Shown: positions 1-7,719, counted from the first letter of the stretch. The stretch is DNA of 53,428 bases from PALSA-1004 sp947474275 (GCA_947474275.1 CANJHY010000005.1:1-53428), one strand, 5' to 3'. Notes: generated from the letters alone by a model not told the origin. Numbers and translations are program-made.

Positions 1-58
1 CCACCGAGGGCGGCAGCAGATAGGGCGTAGCGCGGTCTATCGGGCGGAAATTAACCAT
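1..58 (-). CDS. IS1182-like transposase, N-terminal end only (runs off the window)
   Basis: Only the first 19 codons are visible, read leftward from an ATG at 56-58, giving MVNFRPIDRATPYLLPPSV. From family knowledge this opening (a PIDR-x-TP-x-LLPPS-like stretch) is typical of IS1182-family DDE transposases, which normally continue with a DWLPxxHLARF stretch; that part lies outside the window. About 85 bases to the right is a sequence resembling an IS1182-type terminal repeat. The assignment rests on a short recalled motif, so it is moderate. Whether the element is complete cannot be seen. Confidence 0.6.
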   Translation of the reverse strand, partial: MVNFRPIDRATPYLLPPSV

Positions 59-144
59 GGCAACACTCTCGGCAGCGTTAAACAGGATAATCTTATGACA
101 TTAGCATTGATCGATAGTTCCGGGCAGCTAAGCCCGACAGGCTG
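1..144 (-). mobile_element. Right-hand end of an IS1182-like insertion sequence
   Basis: The transposase start is followed by an 86-base non-coding end and then CAGCTAAGCCCGACAGGCTG at 125-144, which resembles the terminal inverted repeats of IS1182-family elements as I remember them. Directly after it is the palindromic tetranucleotide CTAG (145-148), a plausible target-site remnant. The other end is outside the window, so neither the inverted-repeat match nor a target duplication can be confirmed. The boundary at 144 is an inference. Confidence 0.5.
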
Positions 145-148
145 CTAG

Positions 149-342
149 CTTGCTGAATACGATCTCCACGCCGGATGCGCCGCCAAGGTCTGTCGACCAT
201 TCTTTTGACAACAACGTACGTTCAACTACGTCCGAGTCGAAACGCATCGTGGCGCAATACCTTCTTATTTGGCGCAATTGGACTCAACTTCCAGTATATT
301 TTATGTATTAAACGATATAATAATAATTATTTATGTATTATA
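149..342 (+). promoter_or_regulatory. AT-rich hipBA control region with two pairs of direct repeats
   Basis: This stretch between the IS end and hipB is much more AT-rich than the rest of the window from about 285 onward. TGGCGCAAT occurs at 250-258 and 270-278, start-to-start 20 bases, about two helical turns. TTATGTATTA occurs at 301-310 and 331-340, start-to-start 30 bases, about three turns. A weak promoter, TTGGAC (278-283) with TATGTA (302-307) and an 18-base spacer, would be embedded among them. HipB proteins repress their own operons as dimers at spaced sites, so these repeats are candidate operators. This is inference from spacing. Confidence 0.5.
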
Positions 343-666
343 ATGATTCAAATGAAACCAAAGATCCGCGAAAACATACGAGCGCGCCGGCTTGCCCTGG
401 GCTTGTCGCAAATCGAGGTGGCGCGCCGAAGCGGCATTCAACAACGCCAAGTGTCGACCTTCGAGCGCGGCGGCGAAGTCACGCTATCCACTCTCTTGAA
501 ACTCGCCCGGGCGCTCGACATCGAGTTGGTATCAGTGCCGCGGGAAGACGCCGCTAAAGTTGAATCTCTACTGAGGGCCAAACGGGAGCCCACGTCCTCA
601 ACCCCAGCCCCCTCGCTGCTCGACCGCTACCAGGTGAAAGACGACGAGGAGCAATCGAATGGCTGA
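343..666 (+). CDS. hipB: HipB-type antitoxin, Xre-family HTH repressor
   Basis: A 107-residue protein with one helix-turn-helix domain near residues 10-65: IRARRLALGLSQIEVARRSG, then a recognition helix around QRQVSTFERG, then LSTLLKLARALDIEL. In characterised HipBA pairs, HipB binds the HipA kinase and represses the operon through the HTH. The reading frame stays open upstream to 175, but that part codes for implausible low-complexity residues over the AT-rich control region, so the start is put at ATG 343 (or ATG 352). The stop overlaps the hipA start by 8 bases, and GAGGAG at 646-651 inside hipB serves as the hipA ribosome site, so the two are translationally coupled. Confidence 0.85.
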   Translation: MIQMKPKIRENIRARRLALGLSQIEVARRSGIQQRQVSTFERGGEVTLSTLLKLARALDIELVSVPREDAAKVESLLRAKREPTSSTPAPSLLDRYQVKDDEEQSNG

Positions 667-1912
667 TGTCCGCGTCCTGAAAATACTGCTGGGCGACGTA
701 ATGGTCGGCCATCTCACTAGCTTTCAGGACGGGAAAAACCTGTTTTCCTTTGACGAGAGCTACATCGATCTCGGACCCGGCCGGCCGACACTGAGTCTGT
801 CTTTCAACATGCCCGGCGATGAAGAAGCGACTGAGAGAAAGCTGCGGGAGGTTTATTCGAGTCGGATGAAGCTCCCGCCCTTCTTCAGCAATCTGCTTCC
901 AGAAGGCGTGCTGCGGGAATACATGGTCAAGCGCCTCAAGATCCACCACGACCATGAGTTCGACATGCTTATGGCGCTGGGCGCGAGTTTGCCCGGCGCG
1001 ATTCGAGCACTGCCGGCAGATGCGTTGCCTCAAGCCACACCTGGCCATCAGCCGAGCACTACGCGCGTCGCCCCCGATGAGACGCCGATTAAATTTTCTC
1101 TGGGTGGATCACAGCTCAAATTCTCGATGATCGAACGCGGCGGCAAGTTCACACTGGACGACGGCGACGAAGAATGGATTATTAAACCCCCACACCCGAA
1201 CCACCCTGATGTTCCGGCGAACGAATATACGATGATGCGACTGGCAGCCGCTGCCGGCATACAAACGCCTGAAGTCAAACTCGTGAAACTTGATGATATT
1301 GATTTGGCTGGCCTTAGTGGCATCTCGATACCGCAATGGGAAACCTGGGCCTATGCAGTCAAACGTTATGACCGAACAACCGAAGGCCGTGTCCATGTCG
1401 AAGACTTCGCACAGGTATTCAACGTTTATGCCGACCAGGAATACAAGGCAACCAACTACGACACCATCGGCAGACTCATCTTTGATATTTTTCCCAACCG
1501 GCACGAGCAGCTCGCGGAATTCATTCGGCGGCTGATCGTCAACATTCTCACCGGCAACGGTGATGCCCATCTAAAAAACTGGTCTGTGATTTATAGAGAC
1601 AAAATCACACCACAGCTATCACCCACCTATGATCTGGTATCGACCATTCAATATATGCAAAATGACAGCCTTGCCCTTAATCTTGGCGGGGAAAAGCGGT
1701 TTGAGTCGATCAATGAATCACATTTCGAACGGATCGCAAAAAAAATGGAAGCCCCAACGAAATTCGTGCTGGACGCTGTCAAGGAAACGGTGGCGACCGC
1801 CCAAAAAGAATGGCCCGCGATAATCCGGGAAATTGGTTTCCCGGAGAACATGCGTGACCGGTTGTTCAGCTATTGGAGCGGGCTTTCTGATCTATTGCGA
1901 ATCAGGCAATAA
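659..1912 (+). CDS. hipA: HipA-type serine/threonine kinase toxin
   Basis: A full-length (417 aa) HipA-family protein. The N-terminal HipA domain covers about residues 1-110 (VGHLTSFQDG, then RPTLSLSF). The glycine-rich loop is KFSLGGSQLKFS at 145-156. The likely ATP-binding lysine is K176 in WIIKPP, with NEYTMMRLA following. The catalytic loop NGDAHLKN is at 300-307 (D302), and the metal-binding YDLV at 324-327 (D325). HipA toxins phosphorylate aminoacyl-tRNA synthetases (GltX in E. coli) and cause growth arrest or persistence; the target here is unknown. No catalytic residue is missing, so the kinase is probably active. It is coupled to hipB and lies convergent to the next toxin gene with a 15-base gap. 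Confidence 0.88.
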   Translation: MADVRVLKILLGDVMVGHLTSFQDGKNLFSFDESYIDLGPGRPTLSLSFNMPGDEEATERKLREVYSSRMKLPPFFSNLLPEGVLREYMVKRLKIHHDHEFDMLMALGASLPGAIRALPADALPQATPGHQPSTTRVAPDETPIKFSLGGSQLKFSMIERGGKFTLDDGDEEWIIKPPHPNHPDVPANEYTMMRLAAAAGIQTPEVKLVKLDDIDLAGLSGISIPQWETWAYAVKRYDRTTEGRVHVEDFAQVFNVYADQEYKATNYDTIGRLIFDIFPNRHEQLAEFIRRLIVNILTGNGDAHLKNWSVIYRDKITPQLSPTYDLVSTIQYMQNDSLALNLGGEKRFESINESHFERIAKKMEAPTKFVLDAVKETVATAQKEWPAIIREIGFPENMRDRLFSYWSGLSDLLRIRQ

Positions 1913-1927
1913 CAAGCATGCATACTA

Positions 1928-2395
1928 CTATGGCGTCGATGAAGTCCCGCCCCAATGGGACTGAAAATCAAACGAGAGTTGCCGGTGATGCTTGATTGCC
2001 AGCAGGTAGAGATTCATACCTACCTGCGCGTACAGCACCAGATATTGATCAAAAATGTATTCGCGCAGCGCTTCCGGGTCCGGCGTCAGAGCCGATAACT
2101 TCGTACGCAATGCTTCCAGCGCATTGGAGGTTTCGACCGAGCGCACCGAATGCGCGAGGAACGGTCGTCCAATACCGGGAAACCGTTCGAGGTTCGGAAT
2201 CACGGTGTCCAGCAATTCGTCGAGCAGTGCGTCGTACGCTTGGGGCGCTTCGGCGTCGGTCAGAAAGCCCTCGATGTCGGCGAGATTGCGCTCGAAGTTC
2301 GCGGTGAGCCGAACGACAGGCTTCTTCGCCACGTGAACCGCGCCGACCGTCTTACGCGCGGCGGCGCTTGATCGACTGGATTGCGCCGCGGGCAT
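1928..2395 (-). CDS. ParE/RelE-superfamily toxin
   Basis: A small basic protein whose core (VVRLTANFERNLADIEGFL, then a long helix, then REYIFDQYLVLYAQVG and LYLLAIKHHRQLSFDF) matches the RelE/ParE fold: two N-terminal helices, a strand with FDQYLVLY, and a C-terminal IKHHRQ strand. The family either cleaves ribosome-bound mRNA or poisons gyrase; the type cannot be decided by eye, although the FERNLADIEGFL opening is more ParE-like. ATG 2395 overlaps the antitoxin gene by 44 bases and has no usable ribosome site. A GTG at 2330-2332 (VAKKPVVRLT) would give 134 residues, match the usual start of the family and follow the antitoxin stop by 19 bases. I consider the shorter form at least as likely. 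Confidence 0.75.
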   Translation of the reverse strand: MPAAQSSRSSAAARKTVGAVHVAKKPVVRLTANFERNLADIEGFLTDAEAPQAYDALLDELLDTVIPNLERFPGIGRPFLAHSVRSVETSNALEALRTKLSALTPDPEALREYIFDQYLVLYAQVGMNLYLLAIKHHRQLSFDFQSHWGGTSSTP

Positions 2396-2639
2396 CCTTC
2401 ACGCGACCGGCGGCGACATCGTCAAGCCCCTTGTCCGCCTCACCGATCAACAGCAAGTGAATGCGTTCACGCTCCAGCCGGTGGTAATGGTCCAGCCGCG
2501 CCGCGTCGATCAACGCGACATAGCTCTCGCCATTCCGGGTGATGATCTTCTCGGCGCCGGCCTTGACCTCCTCAGCCAGCTCCGAGAAGTTGGCGCGGGC
2601 CTGCGAGAGCGGAATAACGTCGTTCGTGGAAATTCCCAT
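2352..2639 (-). CDS. Phd/YefM-family antitoxin
   Basis: A 95-residue protein opening with VIPLSQARANFSELAEEVKA and continuing EKIITRNGESYVALIDAARL, which is the Phd/YefM DNA-binding fold followed by the toxin-neutralising tail. Such antitoxins dimerise, repress their own promoter and block the partner toxin. A strong ribosome site, AGGAGG, lies 6 bases before the ATG (complement of 2646-2651). The toxin gene follows on the same strand. The C-terminus ends in a basic KRRRA. Confidence 0.85.
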   Translation of the reverse strand: MGISTNDVIPLSQARANFSELAEEVKAGAEKIITRNGESYVALIDAARLDHYHRLERERIHLLLIGEADKGLDDVAAGRVKDARGAIQSIKRRRA

Positions 2640-2688
2640 TGCAGGCCTCCTGGGGGCAAAAAATAGTAGCGCTCTAAACGTGCAGAAT

Positions 2689-2705
2689 CGTGTACATAAT
2701 ACACG
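2689..2705 (-). promoter_or_regulatory. Palindromic operator/promoter of the Phd-ParE pair
   Basis: A perfect inverted repeat, CGTGTA (2689-2694) and TACACG (2700-2705), is separated by 5 bases and sits 50 bases upstream of the antitoxin start. It contains TGTACA (2691-2696), the core hexamer recognised by E. coli YefM. Read on the minus strand the palindrome includes TATTAT (complement of 2696-2701), a good -10 box, so a repressor bound here would block RNA polymerase. No convincing -35 is seen. Confidence 0.6.
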
Positions 2706-2753
2706 CGCTCCACCAGAAGAGGAAGCGTGGGCGCGGAAACAGAGAAAACGAAG

Positions 2754-3815
2754 TTACGTTGCCGGCTTAAACCCGAATACCCGCTCGAACCGCGGCACAT
2801 ATTTATCCCAGACTTCGGGATTGACCAGGCGCGGCGGGCGCTCGCCCCTCAGGATGCCGGCGACCTGCTGGCCGTTCCATTCAGCCATGGCGATGCGGGA
2901 ATCATGCGTGACGCCGGCGGTGTGGTAACTCGCGATCACATTGTCGAGCTTGAGCAGCGGATGCGTGAGGGGCGGCGGCTCCTCCACCCACACATCGAGA
3001 CCGGCGCCCGCGATATGCCCGGACTTTAGCGCAGCTTCAAGCGCGCCTTCGGACACGATACCGCCGCGCGCCGTCGTGATGACGTAACCGCCCGCCGGCA
3101 TCGCTGCCAGTTGAGGGCCGGCTATCATGTCGCCGGTTTCATCCGTCAGCGGGCAATGGACTGAAATAAATCGCGCTTCCTTTAACAGGGTTGCGAGATC
3201 GACCTTGGTTGCGCCGCCCGCCTCTATTTTCTCTTTGGACACGTAAGGATCGTACGCGAGCACGCGCATCTGCAGTCCCAGACCGCAGATACGGGCGACC
3301 CGGGTGCCGACGTTGCCAAACCCGATGATGCCCAGCGTGCGGCCATTGGCGTTCCAACCTTTGAAGGTCTCGCGGCTGACGCCACGCTCGGTGCGCAATG
3401 AGCGGTCCGTCTGCGGGATTTTCTTGGTCAGGGAAAGCATCATGGCGACCGCGTGTTCGGAGACCGCGTCGGCATTGGAACCCGTTTGATTAACGACCAA
3501 CACCCCTGCCGCGGTGCATGCAGGCACGTCCACCGTATCGTAGCCCGCGCCGGTCGTGGACACGGCGAGAAGATCGGGACAGCGCTCGATCAGCGCGGCA
3601 TGCGCTTTGTACTCGTCAGGCACTTCATGGCGCGCCGAGGTAATGCAGTACGCCTGCGATATCGACATGGCGCCCCAGTTGTCCGCCTGCGGCCCGTCGA
3701 AAGCAAGGCGATGCACGGTGATGTCTTGGTATTTCGCTTCAAGCGCGTCGGCGGCATTGGGACGCCGGCCGTCGTCAAACCAGAACACATGTTTTTCTTT
3801 TTTTGCAGTTGGCAT
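2754..3815 (-). CDS. D-isomer-specific 2-hydroxyacid dehydrogenase
   Basis: A 353-residue NAD(P)-dependent oxidoreductase of the 2-hydroxyacid dehydrogenase family (phosphoglycerate, glyoxylate and hydroxypyruvate enzymes). The Rossmann motif GIIGFGNVG is at 162-170. The catalytic triad is R250 in TTARGGIV, E279 in VWVEEPPP and H298 in SYHTAGVT. The central dimer helix SEHAVAMML is present. The substrate cannot be told from sequence. A perfect TATAAT lies on the minus strand (complement of 3856-3861), 40 bases before the start. No operon partner on this strand: the preceding minus-strand features are the toxin-antitoxin pair downstream. Confidence 0.88.
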   Translation of the reverse strand: MPTAKKEKHVFWFDDGRRPNAADALEAKYQDITVHRLAFDGPQADNWGAMSISQAYCITSARHEVPDEYKAHAALIERCPDLLAVSTTGAGYDTVDVPACTAAGVLVVNQTGSNADAVSEHAVAMMLSLTKKIPQTDRSLRTERGVSRETFKGWNANGRTLGIIGFGNVGTRVARICGLGLQMRVLAYDPYVSKEKIEAGGATKVDLATLLKEARFISVHCPLTDETGDMIAGPQLAAMPAGGYVITTARGGIVSEGALEAALKSGHIAGAGLDVWVEEPPPLTHPLLKLDNVIASYHTAGVTHDSRIAMAEWNGQQVAGILRGERPPRLVNPEVWDKYVPRFERVFGFKPAT

Positions 3816-3855
3816 TTAAATCTCACGATGGGTTGGACAAGGACGAACGGAATCA

Positions 3856-3861
3856 ATTATA
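3856..3861 (-). promoter_or_regulatory. -10 box for the 2-hydroxyacid dehydrogenase gene
   Basis: TATAAT on the minus strand, placing transcription start near 3849 and a leader of about 35 bases. The -35 is poor: GTGACG (complement of 3882-3887) would need a 20-base spacer. The rest of 3816-4027, between this gene and mutS, holds nothing else I can name. Confidence 0.35.
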
Positions 3862-4027
3862 AAGGTATCGGCGCCCGCGCCCGTCACCATGGCGTGCGAT
3901 CGCGATACTCGTCATGGCACCGCATGTCGGCGATAATTCCGGGAAGCGGCGCTGTGAAACGGCGCGAAAACCCACCATCGATGCGGGCATGCGGCAAAAA
4001 AACCATTTTGGCAAGGATGACAGCAAC

Positions 4028-6595
4028 TTGAACGCCCCGCAGCACACGCCGATGATGCAGCAGTATTTAAGCATCAAGGCGCAGCATCCCGACATGCTGG
4101 TGTTCTACCGCATGGGGGATTTTTACGAGCTTTTTTTTGGCGATGCGGAAAAAGCCGCGCGCCTGCTCGACATCACGCTGACTGCGCGCGGCACGTCCAA
4201 CGGCGAGCCGATCAAGATGGCGGGCGTGCCCTACCACGCGGTCGAGCAATACCTGGCGAAGCTGGTCAAGCTTGGCGAATCCGTCGCCATCTGCGAACAG
4301 ATCGGCAATCCGGCCACTTCGAAAGGCCCGGTCGAACGCAAAGTCCTGCGCATCGTCACGCCCGGCACGCTCACCGATTCGGCACTCCTCGACGACAAAC
4401 GCGACAACCTGCTGCTGGCACTATGGCAAAAGCAGAACACTGTCGGCATTGCATGGCTGGCGCTCGCTGCGGGGCGTTTTCGCGCCACCGAAATCAAGGC
4501 GGGCAATCTTGCCGCCGAACTCGAACGCCTGCGACCGGCCGAAGTATTGGTCGCGGAATCCGCGGATTTCACTCTGCCGGCGGGTGCGACCTATGCCGTG
4601 AGACGCCTGCCCGAATGGCAATTCGAGTCTGAAGCGGCGACGCGTGCGCTGCGCCGCCAGTTCAATACCCATGACCTCACGGCATTCGGCCTGGTCGCAC
4701 TCCCGGCAGCAACTTCCGCGGCCGGCGCTCTGATCGAATACGCGCGTGCCACCCAGGGCAACGCGATTGCGCACGTCACGGCGTTAGCCGTCGAGCATGC
4801 GTCCGCTTATCTCTCCATCGATCCGGCGACGCGACGTAATCTCGAAATCTCCGAAACCATACGCGGTGAGGCAGCGCCGACGCTGATGTCGTTGTTCGAT
4901 ACCTGCGCGACCAGCATGGGCAGCCGCCTGCTGCTGCATACACTGCATCACCCGCTGCGCGACCACGCGCCGATACGCGCGCGTCTCGCCGCGGTCGAAC
5001 TGCTGGCAGCCGACAGCGCCGCAAAATGCAATGCGCTGCGCGACGAACTCAAAGCCTGCGTCGACGTCGAGCGCATCACCGCGCGCATCGCGCTGAAAAG
5101 TGCCCGGCCACGCGACTTGTCGGGATTGCGCGACACGCTCACCCGCCTGCCGCAACTGAGCACGCAACTCGCGGCCCTCGACAGCCCGCGCCTGAAGGAA
5201 CTCGCCACCGGCGTCCAGCCGCTGGAATCCGTGGCGACATTGCTGACGCAGGCGGTACTGGCCGAGCCGGCGTCCATTGTGCGTGAAGGCGGTGTCATCG
5301 CCGACGGCTTCGACGCCGAACTCGACGAACTGCGCGCCATCGACCGCAACTGCGGCCAGTTCCTGCTGGACCTTGAAGCGCGCGAGCGCGTGCGCAGCGG
5401 CATCGCTACCCTCAAGGTCGAGTACAACCGGGTACACGGCTTCTACATCGAAGTCACGCGCGCGCAATCCGAAAACGTACCCGACGATTACCGCCGCCGC
5501 CAGACGCTCAAGAATGCGGAGCGCTACATCACGCCGGAACTAAAGACATTCGAGGACAAAGCGCTGTCTGCGCAGGAACGGGCACTTGCGCGCGAGAAAT
5601 TACTCTACGATCAATTGCTGGACCGGCTGGCCCCCGACATACCGTCGTTGCAACGGGTGGCAGGCGCACTGGCGGAAACCGATTTGTTAACGACGTTCGC
5701 CGAACGCGCGCACACGCTCAACTTCTGCATGCCCGAGCTGACCGCCGAGCCGTTGATCGAAGTCGAAGCCGGCCGCCACCCGGTGGTTGAGGCGCAGGTC
5801 GATACTTTCATCGCCAACGGCACCCAGTTGTCCGCGACGCGCCAGATGCTGCTCGTCACCGGCCCCAACATGGGCGGCAAATCGACTTACATGCGGCAGG
5901 TCGCGCTGATCGCGCTGCTTGCGCATTGCGGCTCGATGGTGCCGGCAAAGCGCGCGAAAATCGGCGCGCTCGACCAGATCTTCACGCGCATAGGCGCCGC
6001 CGACGATCTTGCCGGCGGGCGTTCGACGTTCATGGTGGAGATGACCGAAGCCGCGTACATCCTGCACCACGCCACGCCGGCGAGTCTCGTGCTGATGGAC
6101 GAAATCGGCCGTGGCACATCGACCTTCGACGGCCTGGCGCTCGCATGGGCAATCGCGCGCCATTTGCTCGACGCCAACAAGAGCTTGACGCTGTTCGCCA
6201 CGCATTATTTTGAGCTGACGCGGCTGGCGCAGGAATTCAAACAACTCGCCAATGTGCACCTCGACGCTGTCGAGCACAAAGACCATATCGTATTTCTGCA
6301 CAGCGTCGAGGAAGGTCCCGCCAACCAGAGCTACGGCCTGCAGGTCGCACAACTCGCCGGCGTGCCGGCCAGCGTGATCCGCGCCGCCAAAAAACATCTG
6401 CAGTTACTGGAGCACGAAGGAGTCGCGCGCAGCCAGCAGCCCGATTTGTTCGCGCCGGCCGTGGCGCCCGAACCCGCTTCACCGGTAGATCACGCGCTCA
6501 TCGACAAATTGCGCGACCTCGACCCCGATGCACTGACGCCGAAAGAGGCGCTGGATGCGCTCTACGCCCTGAAGAAGTTGCTCGAAGAGAAATGA
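4028..6595 (+). CDS. mutS: DNA mismatch repair protein MutS
   Basis: MutS recognises mismatches and small loops and recruits MutL. With a TTG start at 4028 the protein is 855 residues (E. coli MutS is 853). Visible landmarks: mismatch-probing Phe-x-Glu in GDFYELF (F32, E34), Walker A GPNMGGKST near 614-621, Walker B VLMDEIGRGTS near 688, the ATPase H-loop TLFATHYFELT, and the C-terminal helix-turn-helix GVPASVIRAAKKHL. The frame is open upstream to ATG 3914 and ATG 3989, but only the TTG has a ribosome site (AAGGA, 4013-4017), and it gives the family's usual short lead into QHTPMMQQY. It stands alone; a stem-loop covers its stop codon. Confidence 0.95.
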   Translation: MNAPQHTPMMQQYLSIKAQHPDMLVFYRMGDFYELFFGDAEKAARLLDITLTARGTSNGEPIKMAGVPYHAVEQYLAKLVKLGESVAICEQIGNPATSKGPVERKVLRIVTPGTLTDSALLDDKRDNLLLALWQKQNTVGIAWLALAAGRFRATEIKAGNLAAELERLRPAEVLVAESADFTLPAGATYAVRRLPEWQFESEAATRALRRQFNTHDLTAFGLVALPAATSAAGALIEYARATQGNAIAHVTALAVEHASAYLSIDPATRRNLEISETIRGEAAPTLMSLFDTCATSMGSRLLLHTLHHPLRDHAPIRARLAAVELLAADSAAKCNALRDELKACVDVERITARIALKSARPRDLSGLRDTLTRLPQLSTQLAALDSPRLKELATGVQPLESVATLLTQAVLAEPASIVREGGVIADGFDAELDELRAIDRNCGQFLLDLEARERVRSGIATLKVEYNRVHGFYIEVTRAQSENVPDDYRRRQTLKNAERYITPELKTFEDKALSAQERALAREKLLYDQLLDRLAPDIPSLQRVAGALAETDLLTTFAERAHTLNFCMPELTAEPLIEVEAGRHPVVEAQVDTFIANGTQLSATRQMLLVTGPNMGGKSTYMRQVALIALLAHCGSMVPAKRAKIGALDQIFTRIGAADDLAGGRSTFMVEMTEAAYILHHATPASLVLMDEIGRGTSTFDGLALAWAIARHLLDANKSLTLFATHYFELTRLAQEFKQLANVHLDAVEHKDHIVFLHSVEEGPANQSYGLQVAQLAGVPASVIRAAKKHLQLLEHEGVARSQQPDLFAPAVAPEPASPVDHALIDKLRDLDPDALTPKEALDALYALKKLLEEK

Positions 6596-6616
6596 CCGCG
6601 CGCTCGTGCGCGGTCA
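6593..6616. terminator. Stem-loop at the end of mutS, between convergent genes
   Basis: A perfect 9-bp stem (6593-6601 with 6608-6616, arms TGACCGCGC and GCGCGGTCA) and a 6-base loop starts at the mutS stop codon. No T-run follows on either strand, so it is not a classical Rho-independent terminator. It may still end or protect the convergent mutS and slyD transcripts. Confidence 0.4.
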
Positions 6617-6621
6617 GGCAT

Positions 6622-6647
6622 CACACCGGATCAACACACCGGATCAA
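6622..6647. repeat. 13-bp perfect tandem duplication over the slyD stop codon
   Basis: CACACCGGATCAA occurs twice head to tail (6622-6634 and 6635-6647). The second copy carries the slyD stop (complement of TCA, 6644-6646), and the first copy supplies a spare in-frame-like TGATCC sequence beyond it. It looks like a recent slippage duplication. Confidence 0.7.
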
Positions 6648-7123
6648 TGATGGTGGCCGTGCGCTCCATGCACGTGCCCATGCTCGAGCTCTTCCGCCGT
6701 CGCCGCGCGCACCGCCTTGACGGTGCAATGAAACCGCAATGCCATGCCGGCGAGCGGATGATTGCCGTCGACGACCACCTTGTCGTCGGCGATGTCGGTC
6801 ACTGTATAAATCATCGTCTCGCCTGAATCGCCGGCCTCGCCCTCGAAGCGCATGCCGACTTCGATCTGAGGCGGAAACTTGGCGCGCGGCTCAATCTGCA
6901 CCAGCTTTTCGTCGTATTCGCCGAACGCGTCGGTCGGCTGCAGGTAGACGTCGCAGGTTTCTCCGGCGCCCTTGCCGTTCAAAGCTTCTTCGACCCGCGA
7001 AAATATTCCGTCGTATCCGCCATGCAGGTAATCGATCGGCTCCTCGGTCTTTTCTATGGTCTCGCCTTCGGAGTTCAACAATTCATAATCCAGCGATACC
7101 ACCGTGTCTTGCGCTACTTGCAT
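6644..7123 (-). CDS. slyD: FKBP-type peptidyl-prolyl isomerase SlyD
   Basis: A 159-residue FKBP-type isomerase with the SlyD layout: a split FKBP domain (VVSLDYELLNSEGE and YLHGGYDGIFSRVEEAL) with the insert-in-flap chaperone domain in the middle (PTDAFGEYDEKLVQ to NHPLAGMALRF). It ends in the histidine-rich tail HGHVHGAHGHHH, a nickel-binding feature in E. coli SlyD. It acts in the cytoplasm as a prolyl isomerase/chaperone and, in E. coli, in nickel delivery to hydrogenase. Its ATG overlaps the end of the upstream peroxiredoxin gene by 10 bases, indicating translational coupling. Confidence 0.93.
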   Translation of the reverse strand: MQVAQDTVVSLDYELLNSEGETIEKTEEPIDYLHGGYDGIFSRVEEALNGKGAGETCDVYLQPTDAFGEYDEKLVQIEPRAKFPPQIEVGMRFEGEAGDSGETMIYTVTDIADDKVVVDGNHPLAGMALRFHCTVKAVRAATAEELEHGHVHGAHGHHH

Positions 7124-7590
7124 TTCTCCAATCCCCTAACCAGTTTAAGCACTTCCGCCGCATGGCCGCGCGGGCTGACCCCGTACAGCGCATGTCTGAG
7201 CGTGCCGTGCTTGTCGATAATGAAAGTCGACCGCCGAATGCAGGTCTTCTTCCGGCCTTCGTGCTCTTTTTCGTGCAGCACGCCGTAATTGTTGCATACC
7301 TCGCCTTCGACGTCGGCAAGCAACTGCACTGCCAAGCCATGCTTGTCGAGAAATGAACCGTGACTCAGGCAATCGTCCATGCTGACGCCTATCACCACCG
7401 CGTTCAACCGCGCGAATTCTTCCTGCATGTCGCTGAACTCGATCGCCTCCATCGTGCAGCCCGGGGTATCGTCCCGCGGATAAAAATACAGCACGACGAT
7501 TTTTCGGTTCCTGAAACCCGCCAGGCTCACCGCTTCCATCTCGGCGTCGGGCAAATCGAATCCCGGCGCCGCCTGGCCCGCCTGTAACAT
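7114..7590 (-). CDS. bcp: Thiol peroxidase of the Bcp/PrxQ type
   Basis: A 158-residue peroxiredoxin that reduces hydrogen and organic peroxides using thioredoxin. The peroxidatic cysteine is C45 in YPRDDTPGCTMEAIEF, and the VIGVSMDD and FIIDKHGTLRH strands fit the fold. The resolving cysteine expected four or five residues after C45 is absent (AIEF instead), so it may be a 1-Cys form or use a distant cysteine such as the one in MDDC. The frame is open to 7653, but the family starts at MLQAGQAAPGFDL, hence ATG at 7588-7590. It ends inside the slyD start. Confidence 0.9.
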   Translation of the reverse strand: MLQAGQAAPGFDLPDAEMEAVSLAGFRNRKIVVLYFYPRDDTPGCTMEAIEFSDMQEEFARLNAVVIGVSMDDCLSHGSFLDKHGLAVQLLADVEGEVCNNYGVLHEKEHEGRKKTCIRRSTFIIDKHGTLRHALYGVSPRGHAAEVLKLVRGLEKCK

Positions 7591-7626
7591 CAGCGCTCCA
7601 CATACAGTCTGAGTTGTCACGGATTT

Positions 7627-7653
7627 ATTGTAGCAAAGTACTGCGACAGTCAA
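7627..7653 (-). promoter_or_regulatory. Promoter for bcp-slyD
   Basis: On the minus strand TTGACT (complement of 7648-7653) and TACAAT (complement of 7627-7632) each match consensus at five of six positions, with a short 15-base spacer. This would start transcription near 7620, 30 bases before the bcp ATG. Confidence 0.45.
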
Positions 7654-7719
7654 TACCGTGGCTTGCGGTAAAAAAAACGTGGCGCCGGCAACGCTCGCTC
7701 GCGCAAAGCCGGGCGGACG

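Noticed and set aside
175..342. Upstream extension of hipB
   Set aside because: The extra 56 residues have no HTH-protein character and cover the AT-rich repeats; no ribosome site near 175.
3914..4027. Longer N-terminus for mutS
   Set aside because: It would make the protein 38 residues longer than the family with no ribosome site at either upstream ATG.
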